A DNA stretch of 64,000 nt from Sandaracinaceae bacterium (GTDB taxonomy: Bacteria; Myxococcota_A; Polyangia; Polyangiales; JADJQN01): the NCBI GenBank assembly GCA_016712745.1, contig JADJQN010000004.1:310001-374000 (forward strand), read 5' to 3'. Under the pieces are notes generated by a model. That model had not been told where the DNA came from. It did no database searches and saw only the letters and a list, made by a program, of their open reading frames with translations. Numbering within the stretch: the stretch's first letter is position 1; each line of letters opens with the position of its first letter. The translations under genes were made by a program, and so were the position numbers. This document shows, piece by piece, positions 45,225-54,237 of the stretch.

Positions 45225-46652
45225 TTACGGAGCCGCAGGCGGAAGCGCGCGGATACCACAGCGCACCCAGGTGCTCGTTACTTCGGCATCTTGGCCGGTC
45301 TTGGAAAGCCGCGCGTAGAACGTGCCTTCGCCAACTGCGGTCGTTGTGGATGGCGTGATTAACGCGCCTTCGTCTACGATGGTCTCATCGTCCATCGCGA
45401 TGACGGTGCCGGTCGCGCTCTGCAGCTCGATGTGCAAGCCGCGAACGCCTGAACCGCTTGTCTCCGCGCCGCAAGCGATGCCTACCTGCTCGCCTGCATC
45501 GACGACGAACGAGAACATATCGACGTCGGTCGTATCGGTGAGCTGCGTGAGAATAAATGCGTTGCGCGTGGTCGGCATGTCGGTACGCGGTTCGAGTGTG
45601 AGGGGTTCTGCGGTAGCGATTGTGTCGTTGGTGCCAGCGACAGTTTCGGCTTCCGGAGCGTTCTCTTCGACAAGGTAGTGCTTGATGACATAGAAGTCGT
45701 TTGAGCCCGCGGCCGTGGCCGGATGTTGCAACCAGAGCAGGTACGAACCTGGCGGAAGCGAGGGACCGATTTCGAGCGTGGTTGCATCTGCGACGCGCGC
45801 GACGATGGCCGTGCCGGCCGCATCTGTCATCCAAATGGGCGCGATGCCGCTTGTCGAACCGTTGCCTGTATCACCAATCGCCATCAACTGGACCCCGAAG
45901 TTGCGGCGTTCCGTGCCGGTGACTTCGACGGAGAATACGTCGACGTCAGCCGCGCTGGCGAAAGTGCCGACAATGAGGCCGCTCATGTTCGTTCCAAACT
46001 TCGCGGCCGTTGCGCTGGCAGCGTCGTTGCCCGTCTCCGCGTCTTCAGCCACGACCGCGCCGGCGACGTCGATCGTGAAGAGGGAGAGGCTGTAGTTCTC
46101 GCCGGGATGCGATTCTGCAGCGTCAACGCCCTCCCAATCGGAGAAGTCCTGCACTTCAATGTAGTAGGTGCCAGTCGCAGGAACGCGGAAAATGATTTCC
46201 GAGTCGGTGTCGCCGCGCGGTTGGCGGTCGTCGTTCTCGGCGATCTGCGTACGAGCGGAGTCGTAGAGAGTGATGACTGTGTCGACAAGCATATCGTCGT
46301 CATCCGGATTTGCGGTGGTCGAGATGCCCATCCACGTGCCCGCTGTACCTTCAAACGAATAGTAATCTTTGTCTTCCGCCGGCGCGATTACGCCCGTCGG
46401 GTCTTCCGTCGAGTCCGCAGTGATCGCCGTCGCCGTGTCGAAGCTGTTGTCGTTGTCCCCGGCACCCGCATCCACAGCGCTGTCATCGCGCGAGCCGCTA
46501 TCGCGCGGCCCCAAATCGATCGGTCCGCCGCCATCCGAAGCATCCGCAACCGAACCGTCGAGGGGAGCGTTGTTGTTATCTCCGCCGCAGCCTGCTCCAA
46601 CGAACGAGCCAAGCGCACACACGATAAGGGTCAACGAAAGCTTACGAATCAC
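45225..46652 (-). CDS. PPC-domain lipoprotein
   Basis: A perfect AGGAGG site five bases upstream fixes the GTG start at 46652, giving a roughly 475-residue product. It has a lipoprotein signal (lipobox GAGC) and an Asp-rich linker, then at least two pre-peptidase C-terminal (PPC) beta-sandwich domains: 'DKDYYSFEGTAGTW', 'GDTDSEIIFRVPATGTYYIE', then 'FSVEVTGTERRNFGVQLMAI' and 'VDMFSFVVDAGEQVGIACGA'. PPC domains usually accompany secreted proteases, but no catalytic domain is present, so this is likely a surface binding protein. Confidence 0.85.
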   Translation of the reverse strand: MIRKLSLTLIVCALGSFVGAGCGGDNNNAPLDGSVADASDGGGPIDLGPRDSGSRDDSAVDAGAGDNDNSFDTATAITADSTEDPTGVIAPAEDKDYYSFEGTAGTWMGISTTANPDDDDMLVDTVITLYDSARTQIAENDDRQPRGDTDSEIIFRVPATGTYYIEVQDFSDWEGVDAAESHPGENYSLSLFTIDVAGAVVAEDAETGNDAASATAAKFGTNMSGLIVGTFASAADVDVFSVEVTGTERRNFGVQLMAIGDTGNGSTSGIAPIWMTDAAGTAIVARVADATTLEIGPSLPPGSYLLWLQHPATAAGSNDFYVIKHYLVEENAPEAETVAGTNDTIATAEPLTLEPRTDMPTTRNAFILTQLTDTTDVDMFSFVVDAGEQVGIACGAETSGSGVRGLHIELQSATGTVIAMDDETIVDEGALITPSTTTAVGEGTFYARLSKTGQDAEVTSTWVRCGIRALPPAAP

Positions 46653-46751
46653 GAGGTCCTCCTGGAAGAATGGGGCTAGGCCTAGCACGTGAGCCCAAGA
46701 GGGCAATGCAGGCGGCGTTGCGAAGCATATTTCACTGTCTAGACGGAACTT

Positions 46752-46982
46752 GTGAGTCTCTACACCGGCGCTGTCGATGAGTGCGATCGATTCGCCTCGT
46801 TCGACGCAAGCGCGCGCACGATTACGTTTGTTCCGTCCGCCGGTCAGAACCACATCGTGACCGACGGCATCATTGTCGTGAAAGCGACGAGCGCCGATTC
46901 CGTTACGATCGGCCTTGTGGGGGAGGCGGACAACGAATCAATCAATAACACCCCCACCACAACCATCTGCGCTACTGACTAG
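46752..46982 (+). CDS. Short orphan reading frame, possible gene fragment
   Basis: The 76-residue frame from a GTG at 46752 has a beta-rich composition ('SFDASARTITFVPSAGQNHI') and two Cys. It lacks a signal peptide and a strong ribosome binding site, and a stop lies four codons upstream. Its TAG abuts the convergent protease gene's stop (TAGCTA). It may be the C-terminus of a lost secreted protein. Low confidence. Confidence 0.3.
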   Translation: MSLYTGAVDECDRFASFDASARTITFVPSAGQNHIVTDGIIVVKATSADSVTIGLVGEADNESINNTPTTTICATD

Positions 46983-48056
46983 CTATTCGAACACAGTTCC
47001 CGCATAGCGAGCGGACGGGGAGGCGATCGTGCTTTGCAGAAATGCGCGATACGCCTCCTTCGCATTCGCCAAAGTCAGCCCGTCGAAGTTCGCCCCGAAC
47101 GCCATCGCGAAGCTTGCACCTTCACTCGTTGCGATTGACGCCGCCAAAAAGCGTGGATGCACGTCCGGATACCCATGCGCGCCGTCATGCTCGTGAATGA
47201 AACGCAGGTACTCAACGAAGAAACCCGAGATGGCTTGATCGTGTGCAAGCTCGTTGGAGTCGGAGGTGAGATCCTCTAGATCGTAACGTGCGAACGTTGT
47301 CGTTGCGTCATCGCCTGTCGCTTCGTCCCAGTATTCTTTGAATGTCGTCCATGCGTGGTGCACTTCCCAGGCGTAGTTCGCGCCCATATCGACCGCGGTT
47401 CCTTCGATAACCCACCAGGGAATGTAGGTGTCATCGACGGCGCGGCGACCGATTAGTACGTGGTTGATCTCATGCGCGAGCGTGTCGTCAAAGTCAGCGA
47501 GGTTTGATAGCGCGTCGTCTTTAACGACAAGCGCATCGACGTCATCGCCGTAGGCCGGAAACGAAACCCCGTACGAATCAGGTGATCCCGTCGCTGCTGT
47601 GTAGCTCGATCGATTAAGGACGACGACGCGAATGCGCGGTTCGTTGGCTATCTCTTCAGCGCTAAGCGCCAAATGATTTTGGTTGTAGGTGAGCGCATCC
47701 GTCGCCGCGTTCAGAAAGTGCTCGACCTCCGCTGCGCTGAGCGATGTGGATGGACGCACATAGATGCTCACGCGGCGCGTTTGTTGAGCCACGTAGAGAT
47801 CCGGTACGGCATCACGGATCTCTTGCGGGAGCGTTACGCTCTCGTCGAGTGGACCAGCATCGAGCTCGGCAGCATCGGCGGAGTGGGCGTCCGGTCCCGC
47901 ATCGGATGCCGCGGCAGCGTCGTGCGACGCGTCGAGCTCGAGGCTCGCGTCGAGTTGGAGGCCCCCGTCTACGGCCTGATTCGTGTTGTTGACGCACGCG
48001 CTCAGCGATGCGAGTAGGATCGCCGCGAGGGCGAATGAGTCTATTGCTCGACGCAT
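46983..48056 (-). CDS. Lipoprotein metalloprotease of gluzincin type (peptidase MA-like)
   Basis: Started at the ATG at 48056, the 357-residue protein has a lipoprotein signal (lipobox LSAC), an Asp/Ala-rich linker and a zinc-protease core: 'TLAHEINHVLIGRR' (HExxH) and, downstream, 'WWVIEGTAVDMG' with the likely third Zn ligand Glu. This HExxH...E pattern is that of gluzincin proteases such as the peptidase MA family. It is probably an exported, membrane-anchored protease. Its start overlaps the upstream lipoprotein gene by 16 bases. Confidence 0.85.
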   Translation of the reverse strand: MRRAIDSFALAAILLASLSACVNNTNQAVDGGLQLDASLELDASHDAAAASDAGPDAHSADAAELDAGPLDESVTLPQEIRDAVPDLYVAQQTRRVSIYVRPSTSLSAAEVEHFLNAATDALTYNQNHLALSAEEIANEPRIRVVVLNRSSYTAATGSPDSYGVSFPAYGDDVDALVVKDDALSNLADFDDTLAHEINHVLIGRRAVDDTYIPWWVIEGTAVDMGANYAWEVHHAWTTFKEYWDEATGDDATTTFARYDLEDLTSDSNELAHDQAISGFFVEYLRFIHEHDGAHGYPDVHPRFLAASIATSEGASFAMAFGANFDGLTLANAKEAYRAFLQSTIASPSARYAGTVFE

Positions 48057-48808
48057 AGAATGCGCATACCCGTTGTGCATGGCAGCACTTCGATAGCGGA
48101 CCAGTTGGTTGCATTGGAAGCGAGGTCGCCGACGGTGCCGCTCGACGTATTGAAACTTGTCGTCCAGTCGATGCAAGTGTCGCTCGTGCTCGCTCCGCCG
48201 GGCGCCGTGCCTGTCCAGAATCCAAGATGACCGCTCGGCGTCGTCGCGCCCGACGTAATCCGCATGCCCATCTCGTTGTAGGCCAACGTAGCGAGAGGGG
48301 CTGCGTTCTTCAGCGCGTTGCGATCAGGGAAAACCGTTTCGCCGGCCATATTGACCCACGGCCCTTCGCCTACCATGCGATCGACCGCGTCACCTTCAAC
48401 CGAATCGGACAACCACGCCCTCCAGGATGGGCCGCCCAGGCTAAGCTCAACCGCGATTGCGTTGCATAGACGATCGGCCGCCGCGATACCGCTCATCGGT
48501 TCGGATGAAGTGCCACTCAAGCCGCCCTGCCAACCGCCGCCGGTTGCGAACATGCGGCGAGGCTGGCCGGCATCGAGACTGGCATCGGCTCCCCCATCTA
48601 CGAGTCCGAAGTCCGACCCGCCACCGTCAACCATTGCGTCCGCCGGCGGACCTGCATCGCTCTCTGGCGCGGCGTCGATCAACTCGGCATCGGACGGGGG
48701 CGCTTCGCGGAGCACGGCGTTCATGCGCGTAGCATTCAGGCGAACTTTAGGAACGTCAAATTGCTTCGCGCAGGTCATCGCGAACCGGTTTCTGCGTGCG
48801 CTCGGCAA
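48041..48808 (-). CDS. DUF1554-like protein, 5' end apparently deleted
   Basis: The 255-residue frame contains the Asp/Ala-rich linker of a lipoprotein and a C-terminal domain with the DUF1554 pattern ('GIAAADRLCNAIAVELSLGG', 'WRAWLSDSVEG', 'GPWVNMAGETVF', 'LGFWTGTAPGG', 'GMRILCVEQ'), a C-type-lectin/endostatin-like fold. It starts without a signal peptide ('MPSARRNRFAMTCAKQF'), although linkers of this type always follow a lipobox in this genome. Its 5' boundary coincides with the truncated 5' end of the divergent AAC(3) remnant, so a deletion probably removed both starts. Expression is doubtful. Confidence 0.65.
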   Translation of the reverse strand: MPSARRNRFAMTCAKQFDVPKVRLNATRMNAVLREAPPSDAELIDAAPESDAGPPADAMVDGGGSDFGLVDGGADASLDAGQPRRMFATGGGWQGGLSGTSSEPMSGIAAADRLCNAIAVELSLGGPSWRAWLSDSVEGDAVDRMVGEGPWVNMAGETVFPDRNALKNAAPLATLAYNEMGMRITSGATTPSGHLGFWTGTAPGGASTSDTCIDWTTSFNTSSGTVGDLASNATNWSAIEVLPCTTGMRILCVEQ

Positions 48809-48826
48809 GGTTATGACGCGAGGTGA

Positions 48827-49308
48827 ATGGGGAACGAGTCGACTACGCGCGCGCAGATGCTGATCGACGCGCTACGCGACGCGCTCGGTCCCGCTGGCAC
48901 TTTGGTGATGCCAACCATGAGCGATGGCGCGAGCGTTTTCGATCCGAAGACAACGCCAACATGCGAGATGGGCATCGTGGCCGAGACCTTCTTCCGCCAG
49001 CCGGGTGTGCTGCGCAGCACTCATCCGGGCGCATCGTTTGCCGCAGCAGGCCCGCACGCCTGGTGAGTGAAGTGATGATCGCCGAGACCGATCATTGCTG
49101 CGCCGGCTTTCAAAAGGCGGATGGCTGGCTGCGTGCAGCCGAGCTGCAGCGCGAAGGCAGGGTTGGTCACGCCGATGCACGTCTCTGCGATGCGCGAGAT
49201 CTTGTCGCCGTCGCGGTCGAGCGTTTGCGTGACGAACCACTTATGTTTTTGTCTGCCCCTAGCGCAGGATACGACGAGTGTGACCTGGCGCGCGCGAGCT
49301 GCGCTTAG
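48827..49308 (+). pseudogene. AAC(3)-family aminoglycoside acetyltransferase remnant
   Basis: The first part ('LIDALRDALGPAGTLVMPTM', 'DGASVFDPKTTPTCEMG', 'GVLRSTHPGASFAAAGPHA') matches the middle of antibiotic N-acetyltransferases of the AAC(3) family. After 'PHAW' the frame changes and the text resumes with the family C-terminus ('IAETDHCCAGFQKADGWLRA', 'LQREGRVGHADARL', 'YDECDLARASCA'). About 45 N-terminal residues and 80-90 internal residues are missing. The last stop overlaps the convergent kinase stop (TTAG). Confidence 0.85.
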
Positions 49309-51707
49309 CCCATTTTGTCGATGGTATCGAGGTAAGTCGACAGCTTTCCGACGGAGGTTCGCGATGCCACTTCATCGCTGCGCGCCCCTTCTCGTTCGAG
49401 AGCAGCGCCGATATCGGTGATCATCTGAAATCCGAAGCTTGCGCCCGACCCGCGCATCCGATGACCGAGCCTCTGGATGGTATCGAAGTCGCTTCGCGTC
49501 AGCGCGTCGAGCATCGTAGTCACATCCTCGCGTCGATTCTGCAAAAACGCGGGAATGTGTGTCACAATGGACGGATAGCCGAGCGCGAAGTTTCCGTCCA
49601 TCGCGATACTGTACTCGGTAGGACGCGACGCTTCGACGATCGCGCGGTCTTTGATTGCCTGCAGGAGCACGGCCTGCTTGATCGGTTTCGTCAGAAACGC
49701 GGTGCAGCCAGCAGCAAGGCATTTCTCCCGATCACCCTTGAGCGCGGAGGCAGTCAACGCGACGATCGGCGTAGGTGCGCGGTGATTCGCGCGCTCCCAG
49801 GCGCGGATTTTGCGCGTTGCCGTCAACCCGTCCATCTCGGGCATTTGCCGGTCCATGAGGACGAGATCATAGTTGCCGCTGGCAAACATAGTGCAGGCGA
49901 CTTCGCCCGTCTCTGCGATGTCGAGGCTGTAGGGCGTGCGTTCAAGATAGGCGAGAGTGATCGCGCAGTTGTCCGGCGAGTCTTCGGCCAGGAGAATTCG
50001 CAAAGGGACGAGCGGCGCCGCGTCTGCGGCTTCGACAGGTCCGGCATCTCTACGGGTGCTCTCAATCGACGCTTCGAACGGGACGGCGAACGCGAACTCG
50101 CTGCCCTTATTCATTACGCTATGAACCCAAATGGTTCCGCCCATCAGCTCGACGAGTCGTTTGCAAATCGTGAGACCGAGTCCGGAACCACCGAACCGAC
50201 GCGTCGTGGACGAGTCAGCCTGTGTAAAGCGCTCGAAGACGCGCTGCAACTTGCTCGCCGCGATGCCAATACCCGTATCGGTCACTGAGAAGAGAAGAGC
50301 CGTCGGGACTGCCGCATTCTTGTCGCGCGTCACGCGCAGTGTCACCGACCCCGATTCCGTAAACTTAATTGCGTTGCCCAGGAGATTCAGGAGCACCTGA
50401 CTCAGGCGCGTTGGGTCGCCCAGCAAATCGTTCGGCACATCGTCAGCAATGTCCCATACCAACTCGAGGTCCTTTTCGGCGGCGCGGCCGGCCACGATCT
50501 CGATCACTTTTTCCAGTAAATCGCGAAGCGCAAAACCGGTACGCTCGAGCTCGAGTTGACAGGCTTCGACTTTGGACAAGTCGAGAATGTCGTTGATGAG
50601 GTTGAGTAAGTTCTCGCCGGCTCGCTGAAAGATTTGCACATACTTTGCTTGTTCGTCAGAGAGAGAGGTCTTGGCAAGCAAATCGGCGATGCCCATAATT
50701 GAGTTCATCGGCGTACGGATTTCGTGGCTCATGCTCGCGAGAAACTCAGATTTTGTTCGGCTCGCGCTCTCTGCTGCAGCAGTCGCCTGTTTGAGCTCGG
50801 CTTCGACGCGCTTGCGCTCGGTGATATCCCGCGCGGCCGCGAATACACCCTGAAGATTTCGCGCGCGATCGTAGAATGTCGTAGCGTTATACGAGACGAC
50901 AGTCTTCTTGCCGTCACGCGACCATGCCGTGAGCTCGTAGTCATTGATCTTCCTCTGGGCAAGGACGAGCCGAATCGCGGCCTCAGCGCGTTCGGGCTCG
51001 GTAAAATAGTCTTTGAACGGCGCTCCGATTAGCTCATCGCGTGTGCAGCCCGTAAGTGCTTCCATCTGCTTGTTTACATCAGTGATGATCCCGGCGGGAT
51101 CGGTCGTGATGAGCGCGTCGACGTTCGATTCGATCAGGGAGCGGGTGTAAAATTGCTGATCGCGCAACCGCTGGTCGAGCTTCTTTTGCTCGGCCTCAAC
51201 CAGCTTGCGCGCGGTGTTGTCCGTACCGATTAGGAGATAGCCAATGATCGCGTGCGCGTCGTCGCGCAACGCCGTCACCGATACGACGGCGGGAAACTGA
51301 GTTAGATCTTTGCGACGATAGGTGAGCTCGTAGATATCTTCGATGCCACGTGACGCCTTGAACACGAGGGCTTCGAAACCAGGCGTAATCGTCACGCCAA
51401 GCTCGGCGCTCAAAGCCTTCGCGCGGGCGATCACCTCGTCAGGGTCGGAGATATCGGCGGGCGTGATCTTGTTGACGACTTCAGCTGCGGTGTATCCGAG
51501 CATTCGTTCGGCGCCGACGTTGAAGATCTGAATCACGCCGCTCGCGTCGGTGGCGATGCTCGAGAAGTTCGCGCTGTTCAAGATAGCGTGGGCAAGGGCG
51601 CCAACTTTAACGTCTGCTTTTCTTGCTTCGTCTTGCGTTGCCGTGCTGAGCTGAGCAGGCTCTACAAGCGGACGACGTGTTGGCGGTCGCGGCCGAGGCT
51701 TACCCAC
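49305..51707 (-). CDS. Hybrid sensor histidine kinase (PAS-PAS-HisKA-ATPase-REC-Hpt)
   Basis: The 800-residue cytoplasmic protein has two PAS domains (about residues 40-170 and 185-300), a HisKA domain with phospho-acceptor His ('SMSHEIRTPMNSIMGI', about 335), an HATPase domain ('LLGNAIKFTESG', 'DTGIGI', 'GGSGLGLTICKRLVELMGG'), a receiver domain with acceptor Asp ('DLVLMDRQMPEMDG'), and a C-terminal Hpt domain with phospho-His ('RLGHRMRGSGASFG'). It has no membrane helix, so it senses an intracellular cue through PAS. The response regulator is not adjacent, as is usual for orphan phosphorelay kinases in myxobacteria. Confidence 0.93.
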   Translation of the reverse strand: MGKPRPRPPTRRPLVEPAQLSTATQDEARKADVKVGALAHAILNSANFSSIATDASGVIQIFNVGAERMLGYTAAEVVNKITPADISDPDEVIARAKALSAELGVTITPGFEALVFKASRGIEDIYELTYRRKDLTQFPAVVSVTALRDDAHAIIGYLLIGTDNTARKLVEAEQKKLDQRLRDQQFYTRSLIESNVDALITTDPAGIITDVNKQMEALTGCTRDELIGAPFKDYFTEPERAEAAIRLVLAQRKINDYELTAWSRDGKKTVVSYNATTFYDRARNLQGVFAAARDITERKRVEAELKQATAAAESASRTKSEFLASMSHEIRTPMNSIMGIADLLAKTSLSDEQAKYVQIFQRAGENLLNLINDILDLSKVEACQLELERTGFALRDLLEKVIEIVAGRAAEKDLELVWDIADDVPNDLLGDPTRLSQVLLNLLGNAIKFTESGSVTLRVTRDKNAAVPTALLFSVTDTGIGIAASKLQRVFERFTQADSSTTRRFGGSGLGLTICKRLVELMGGTIWVHSVMNKGSEFAFAVPFEASIESTRRDAGPVEAADAAPLVPLRILLAEDSPDNCAITLAYLERTPYSLDIAETGEVACTMFASGNYDLVLMDRQMPEMDGLTATRKIRAWERANHRAPTPIVALTASALKGDREKCLAAGCTAFLTKPIKQAVLLQAIKDRAIVEASRPTEYSIAMDGNFALGYPSIVTHIPAFLQNRREDVTTMLDALTRSDFDTIQRLGHRMRGSGASFGFQMITDIGAALEREGARSDEVASRTSVGKLSTYLDTIDKMG

Positions 51708-51860
51708 GAGAACACGGGTTGGCTGTCATCACGCCACAAGTATGGGCCCCACTCCTTCATAAGTCGAGGCAAGGTGCCCGCAATTAGGTGAAAGCAGCGG
51801 CACGATGCTCGTCGACTGGCCGTTTCGGATGCGCGCGCGCTCGAAGCAGCCGGTGCGCGG

Positions 51861-52124
51861 CTAGTCGTTCGGGACGGCGCGACTGGCCTTTGTGGGCAGC
51901 GAGGCGGGCTTGGCCACCGGCCTGGCACTGCGCGCACCAGCGTACATCACCTTGTGTGCAGCCTGGGCGATGAGGTCTGGCGACTTGTACACAGACCCGA
52001 ATACAACATTCGTGATGCTCTTATGCGCGGTGGCCGAGACGATCGGCGTGGCGCTTGCGCTCGAATCTTTGGAACCGCGTTTGCCGTGGCGCGTGGAACC
52101 ATTGGATTTCTTGAAGTCTGTCAC
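51861..52124 (-). CDS. Small basic hypothetical protein
   Basis: An 87-residue frame from a GTG at 52124 is supported by an AAGAAGG-type site just upstream and a consistent codon pattern. The product is Lys/Arg/Ser/Ala-rich ('NGSTRHGKRGSKDSSASATP', 'LIAQAAHKVMYAGARSARPV') with no membrane helix. It might be a small nucleic-acid- or granule-binding protein; nothing identifies it. A plus-strand frame over the same bases is less convincing. Confidence 0.42.
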   Translation of the reverse strand: MTDFKKSNGSTRHGKRGSKDSSASATPIVSATAHKSITNVVFGSVYKSPDLIAQAAHKVMYAGARSARPVAKPASLPTKASRAVPND

Positions 52125-52389
52125 AAGGCCTTCTTTCGGGGTCGTGCAACATGGCCATCTATTTGAGAAGCGCAACACACAATCGACCGAGGCCCTGCGC
52201 CAGCCTCAATTTTTGCGTCGCTGGTTGTGGGGCTTCGGAAACCGGATCCGCCGGCGAGTCCGGGAGTCACCTCCGGGGCGCCGCGTGCAAATGCGGTGAT
52301 CTTCCTGCAATTCCGGCACAGCCGACGCCGTTTTGGCTGGTATGGCGAGTGCACTAGCGAGTCCGCCCATCTGGGCAAGGAGTTTGCCG

Positions 52390-53478
52390 ATGTTTGCCCG
52401 CCTTTCTGCGTCGCTGTCGATATCCACTGTTTTGCTTGTGAGCGGCTGCGTTGGCTCGGCCGATGCGCAGCACGAAGCGGAGGAGACGTCGGGCTTTGAA
52501 GAGGCCTACCAGCAAGTCGAGCTCGGCAAGCAGGACGTAGGTGGATGCTCCGGTGTGCTCTTGCCCGATTCGTCTGGCTTCAATCGCCGCGTGGCTCTCA
52601 CGTTTGACGATGGTCCGAACCCGGCAACGACGCCGCGAGTGCTCGACATTCTGAAAGCGCATGGGATTCATGCGACTTTCTTCATTAACGGCCAGCGCGT
52701 GAACAACGCGGCCTCTCGTGCAGTCTTGCGTCGCATTCTCAATGAAGGACACATCCTCGCGAATCACTCGCAGCAACACCTAAACCTCAAGACCTTGAGC
52801 GGAGCCGCGTTGCGCGCGCAAGTAGACCAGACGAACCAGATTATCGTCACGGCCGGCGGAACGCCGGAGTACTTCCGTTTCCCGTTCGGCTCGGCGTCGT
52901 GCGAAGGCATGTCGTACGTACGTGACCAAGGCTATCGCGTCACGGGCTGGCACATCGACTCGGCTGACTGGTGCTACGCCGCGTCATCAGACGGCAGCTA
53001 CTGCGCGCCCCGTACCTTCCAATACGTCGAGGACCGCTATCGCCGGGACATGGTCGCGGGAACTATTGCTCAGATCGAACGGAAGAACGGCGGGGTCGTT
53101 CTCTTTCACGACATCCACCGCAGCACGGCCGACAAGCTCGACGCCATAATCACCGAGCTTGAAACGAAGGGCTTTAGCTTCGTCGGTGTGGACGACGAGG
53201 CAGCCTTCCCGCGTCTGAACGGGGCACAGCCGGCGCGCGCGCCATTCATTGGCGATCCGTGCAGCTCAAGCGTGCAGTGCAACTTCACGTACAACGGTCG
53301 CGAAGGCGTATGTCACCTCGCGAGCTCGACGGGAGCCCCCGTTACGCAAGGCTTTTGCACACTCGAGTGCGAAGGCACCTGCCCGGATCTCGCGGGGCGC
53401 GCACCGACCTTCTGCACCAGCCTCGATGAGGGCGAGAGCGGAAGCTGTGTCGCCAAGGCTGCACCGCAGTTCCCGTGA
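52390..53478 (+). CDS. Polysaccharide deacetylase (NodB) lipoprotein
   Basis: The 362-residue product starts at the ATG at 52390 behind an AAGGAG site. It has a lipoprotein signal (lipobox VSGC, about residues 17-20) and a NodB-type carbohydrate esterase family 4 domain: 'VALTFDDGPNP' (catalytic and metal Asp), 'GHILANHSQQHLNL' (the metal-binding His pair), 'PEYFRFPFGSAS' and 'GGVVLFHDIHRSTADKLDAI' (catalytic His). A C-terminal Cys-rich tail follows ('DPCSSSVQCNF', 'CTLECEGTCPDLAGRAPTFC'). It removes N- or O-acetyl groups from peptidoglycan, chitin or other polysaccharides at the cell surface. Confidence 0.92.
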   Translation: MFARLSASLSISTVLLVSGCVGSADAQHEAEETSGFEEAYQQVELGKQDVGGCSGVLLPDSSGFNRRVALTFDDGPNPATTPRVLDILKAHGIHATFFINGQRVNNAASRAVLRRILNEGHILANHSQQHLNLKTLSGAALRAQVDQTNQIIVTAGGTPEYFRFPFGSASCEGMSYVRDQGYRVTGWHIDSADWCYAASSDGSYCAPRTFQYVEDRYRRDMVAGTIAQIERKNGGVVLFHDIHRSTADKLDAIITELETKGFSFVGVDDEAAFPRLNGAQPARAPFIGDPCSSSVQCNFTYNGREGVCHLASSTGAPVTQGFCTLECEGTCPDLAGRAPTFCTSLDEGESGSCVAKAAPQFP

Positions 53479-53655
53479 TGGAATCGCCGTCAACAGTTGC
53501 GTGAAGGTCCGCATTCATCGTGTACGCGCAAGAGCCCCTGCTGGCTGCGCGATTTCCCTCGATGGTCATGTCCACCACGAAGTCTGCCGTCGCACCTCGG
53601 AACGTGTGACTGCCGAGCGCGGCGTCGATTCGCACGACTGACGGCGAAAGTGCCT
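53474..53655 (-). pseudogene. Fragment of a secreted protein gene
   Basis: In the gap after the deacetylase gene, the minus strand encodes a segment reading 'FVVDMTIEGNRAASRGSCAY' then 'TMNADLHATVDGDSITGTAV', a beta-strand pattern typical of extracellular myxobacterial proteins. There is no start and no convincing end before it runs into the convergent gene. I regard it as a possible leftover of a decayed gene; identity is not known. Confidence 0.3.
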
Positions 53656-53748
53656 CGGCACTGCGGCGTAATTGATCAACTGGGGCGATTAGCGCTGGCA
53701 GTTACGAAGGGAAACAAATGTATGGGGGCTGCGCAAGTCGCGACCAGC

Positions 53749-54189
53749 TCACGGACCGAGTGGCTTGCGATGGCCAGCCGTCCTGGGTGCGCGCGATACC
53801 CAAAGAGCCCACGCGATAAAGACGAACTGAAAGGGAAGGCGCGCCCACAAGACCCAGTTCGGACCGGGACCGATCGGATTGATATTGTAGATGGCCGAGT
53901 AGATGTTTGCCGGAAAGACCGCGATGAACAGCGCGACCAGGCCGTAGCCCGCGAAGCGTCGCGTCTTGTCAAAGAGTAGACCGAGCGCGCCCGCGATCTC
54001 GAAGAAGCCGGAAATCTGCACCAATAGGAGCGGCGCTGGCATCCATGGAGGCATGATCATCATGAAGCCTTCGGGCGCTACGAAGTGCTTGATGCCGATG
54101 TAAATCAACGCTGCTGCGCCAACGAAGCGCATCGTGATGCGAAGCAGCTCCTCGGTTTGACGAACACTGGTGCTGGGAGTCGACTTCAT
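53749..54189 (-). CDS. DoxX family membrane protein
   Basis: The 146-residue protein has four predicted transmembrane segments (about residues 18-38, 48-70, 80-100 and 108-130) and DoxX-type motifs: 'AALIYIGIKHFVAPEGFMMI', 'MPPWMPAPLLLVQISGFFEI' and 'AGYGLVALFIAVFPANIYSA'. DoxX-like proteins are small inner-membrane proteins, some linked to thiosulfate:quinone oxidoreductase or to oxidative-stress complexes, but most members have no known role. Confidence 0.87.
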   Translation of the reverse strand: MKSTPSTSVRQTEELLRITMRFVGAAALIYIGIKHFVAPEGFMMIMPPWMPAPLLLVQISGFFEIAGALGLLFDKTRRFAGYGLVALFIAVFPANIYSAIYNINPIGPGPNWVLWARLPFQFVFIAWALWVSRAPRTAGHRKPLGP

Positions 54190-54237
54190 CGCTGGATGCT
54201 GCGCCTATTTCGGCGTTTCGTCTCTATGGATCTTGGG

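Noticed and set aside
45723..46679. Plus-strand 318-residue frame over the PPC lipoprotein
   Set aside because: Antisense shadow of a gene with PPC motifs and a strong ribosome binding site; low-complexity Arg-rich translation.
51892..52299. Plus-strand 135-residue frame with hydrophobic stretch
   Set aside because: No ribosome binding site and no family; the minus-strand small gene fits codon pattern and signals better, though both are weak.
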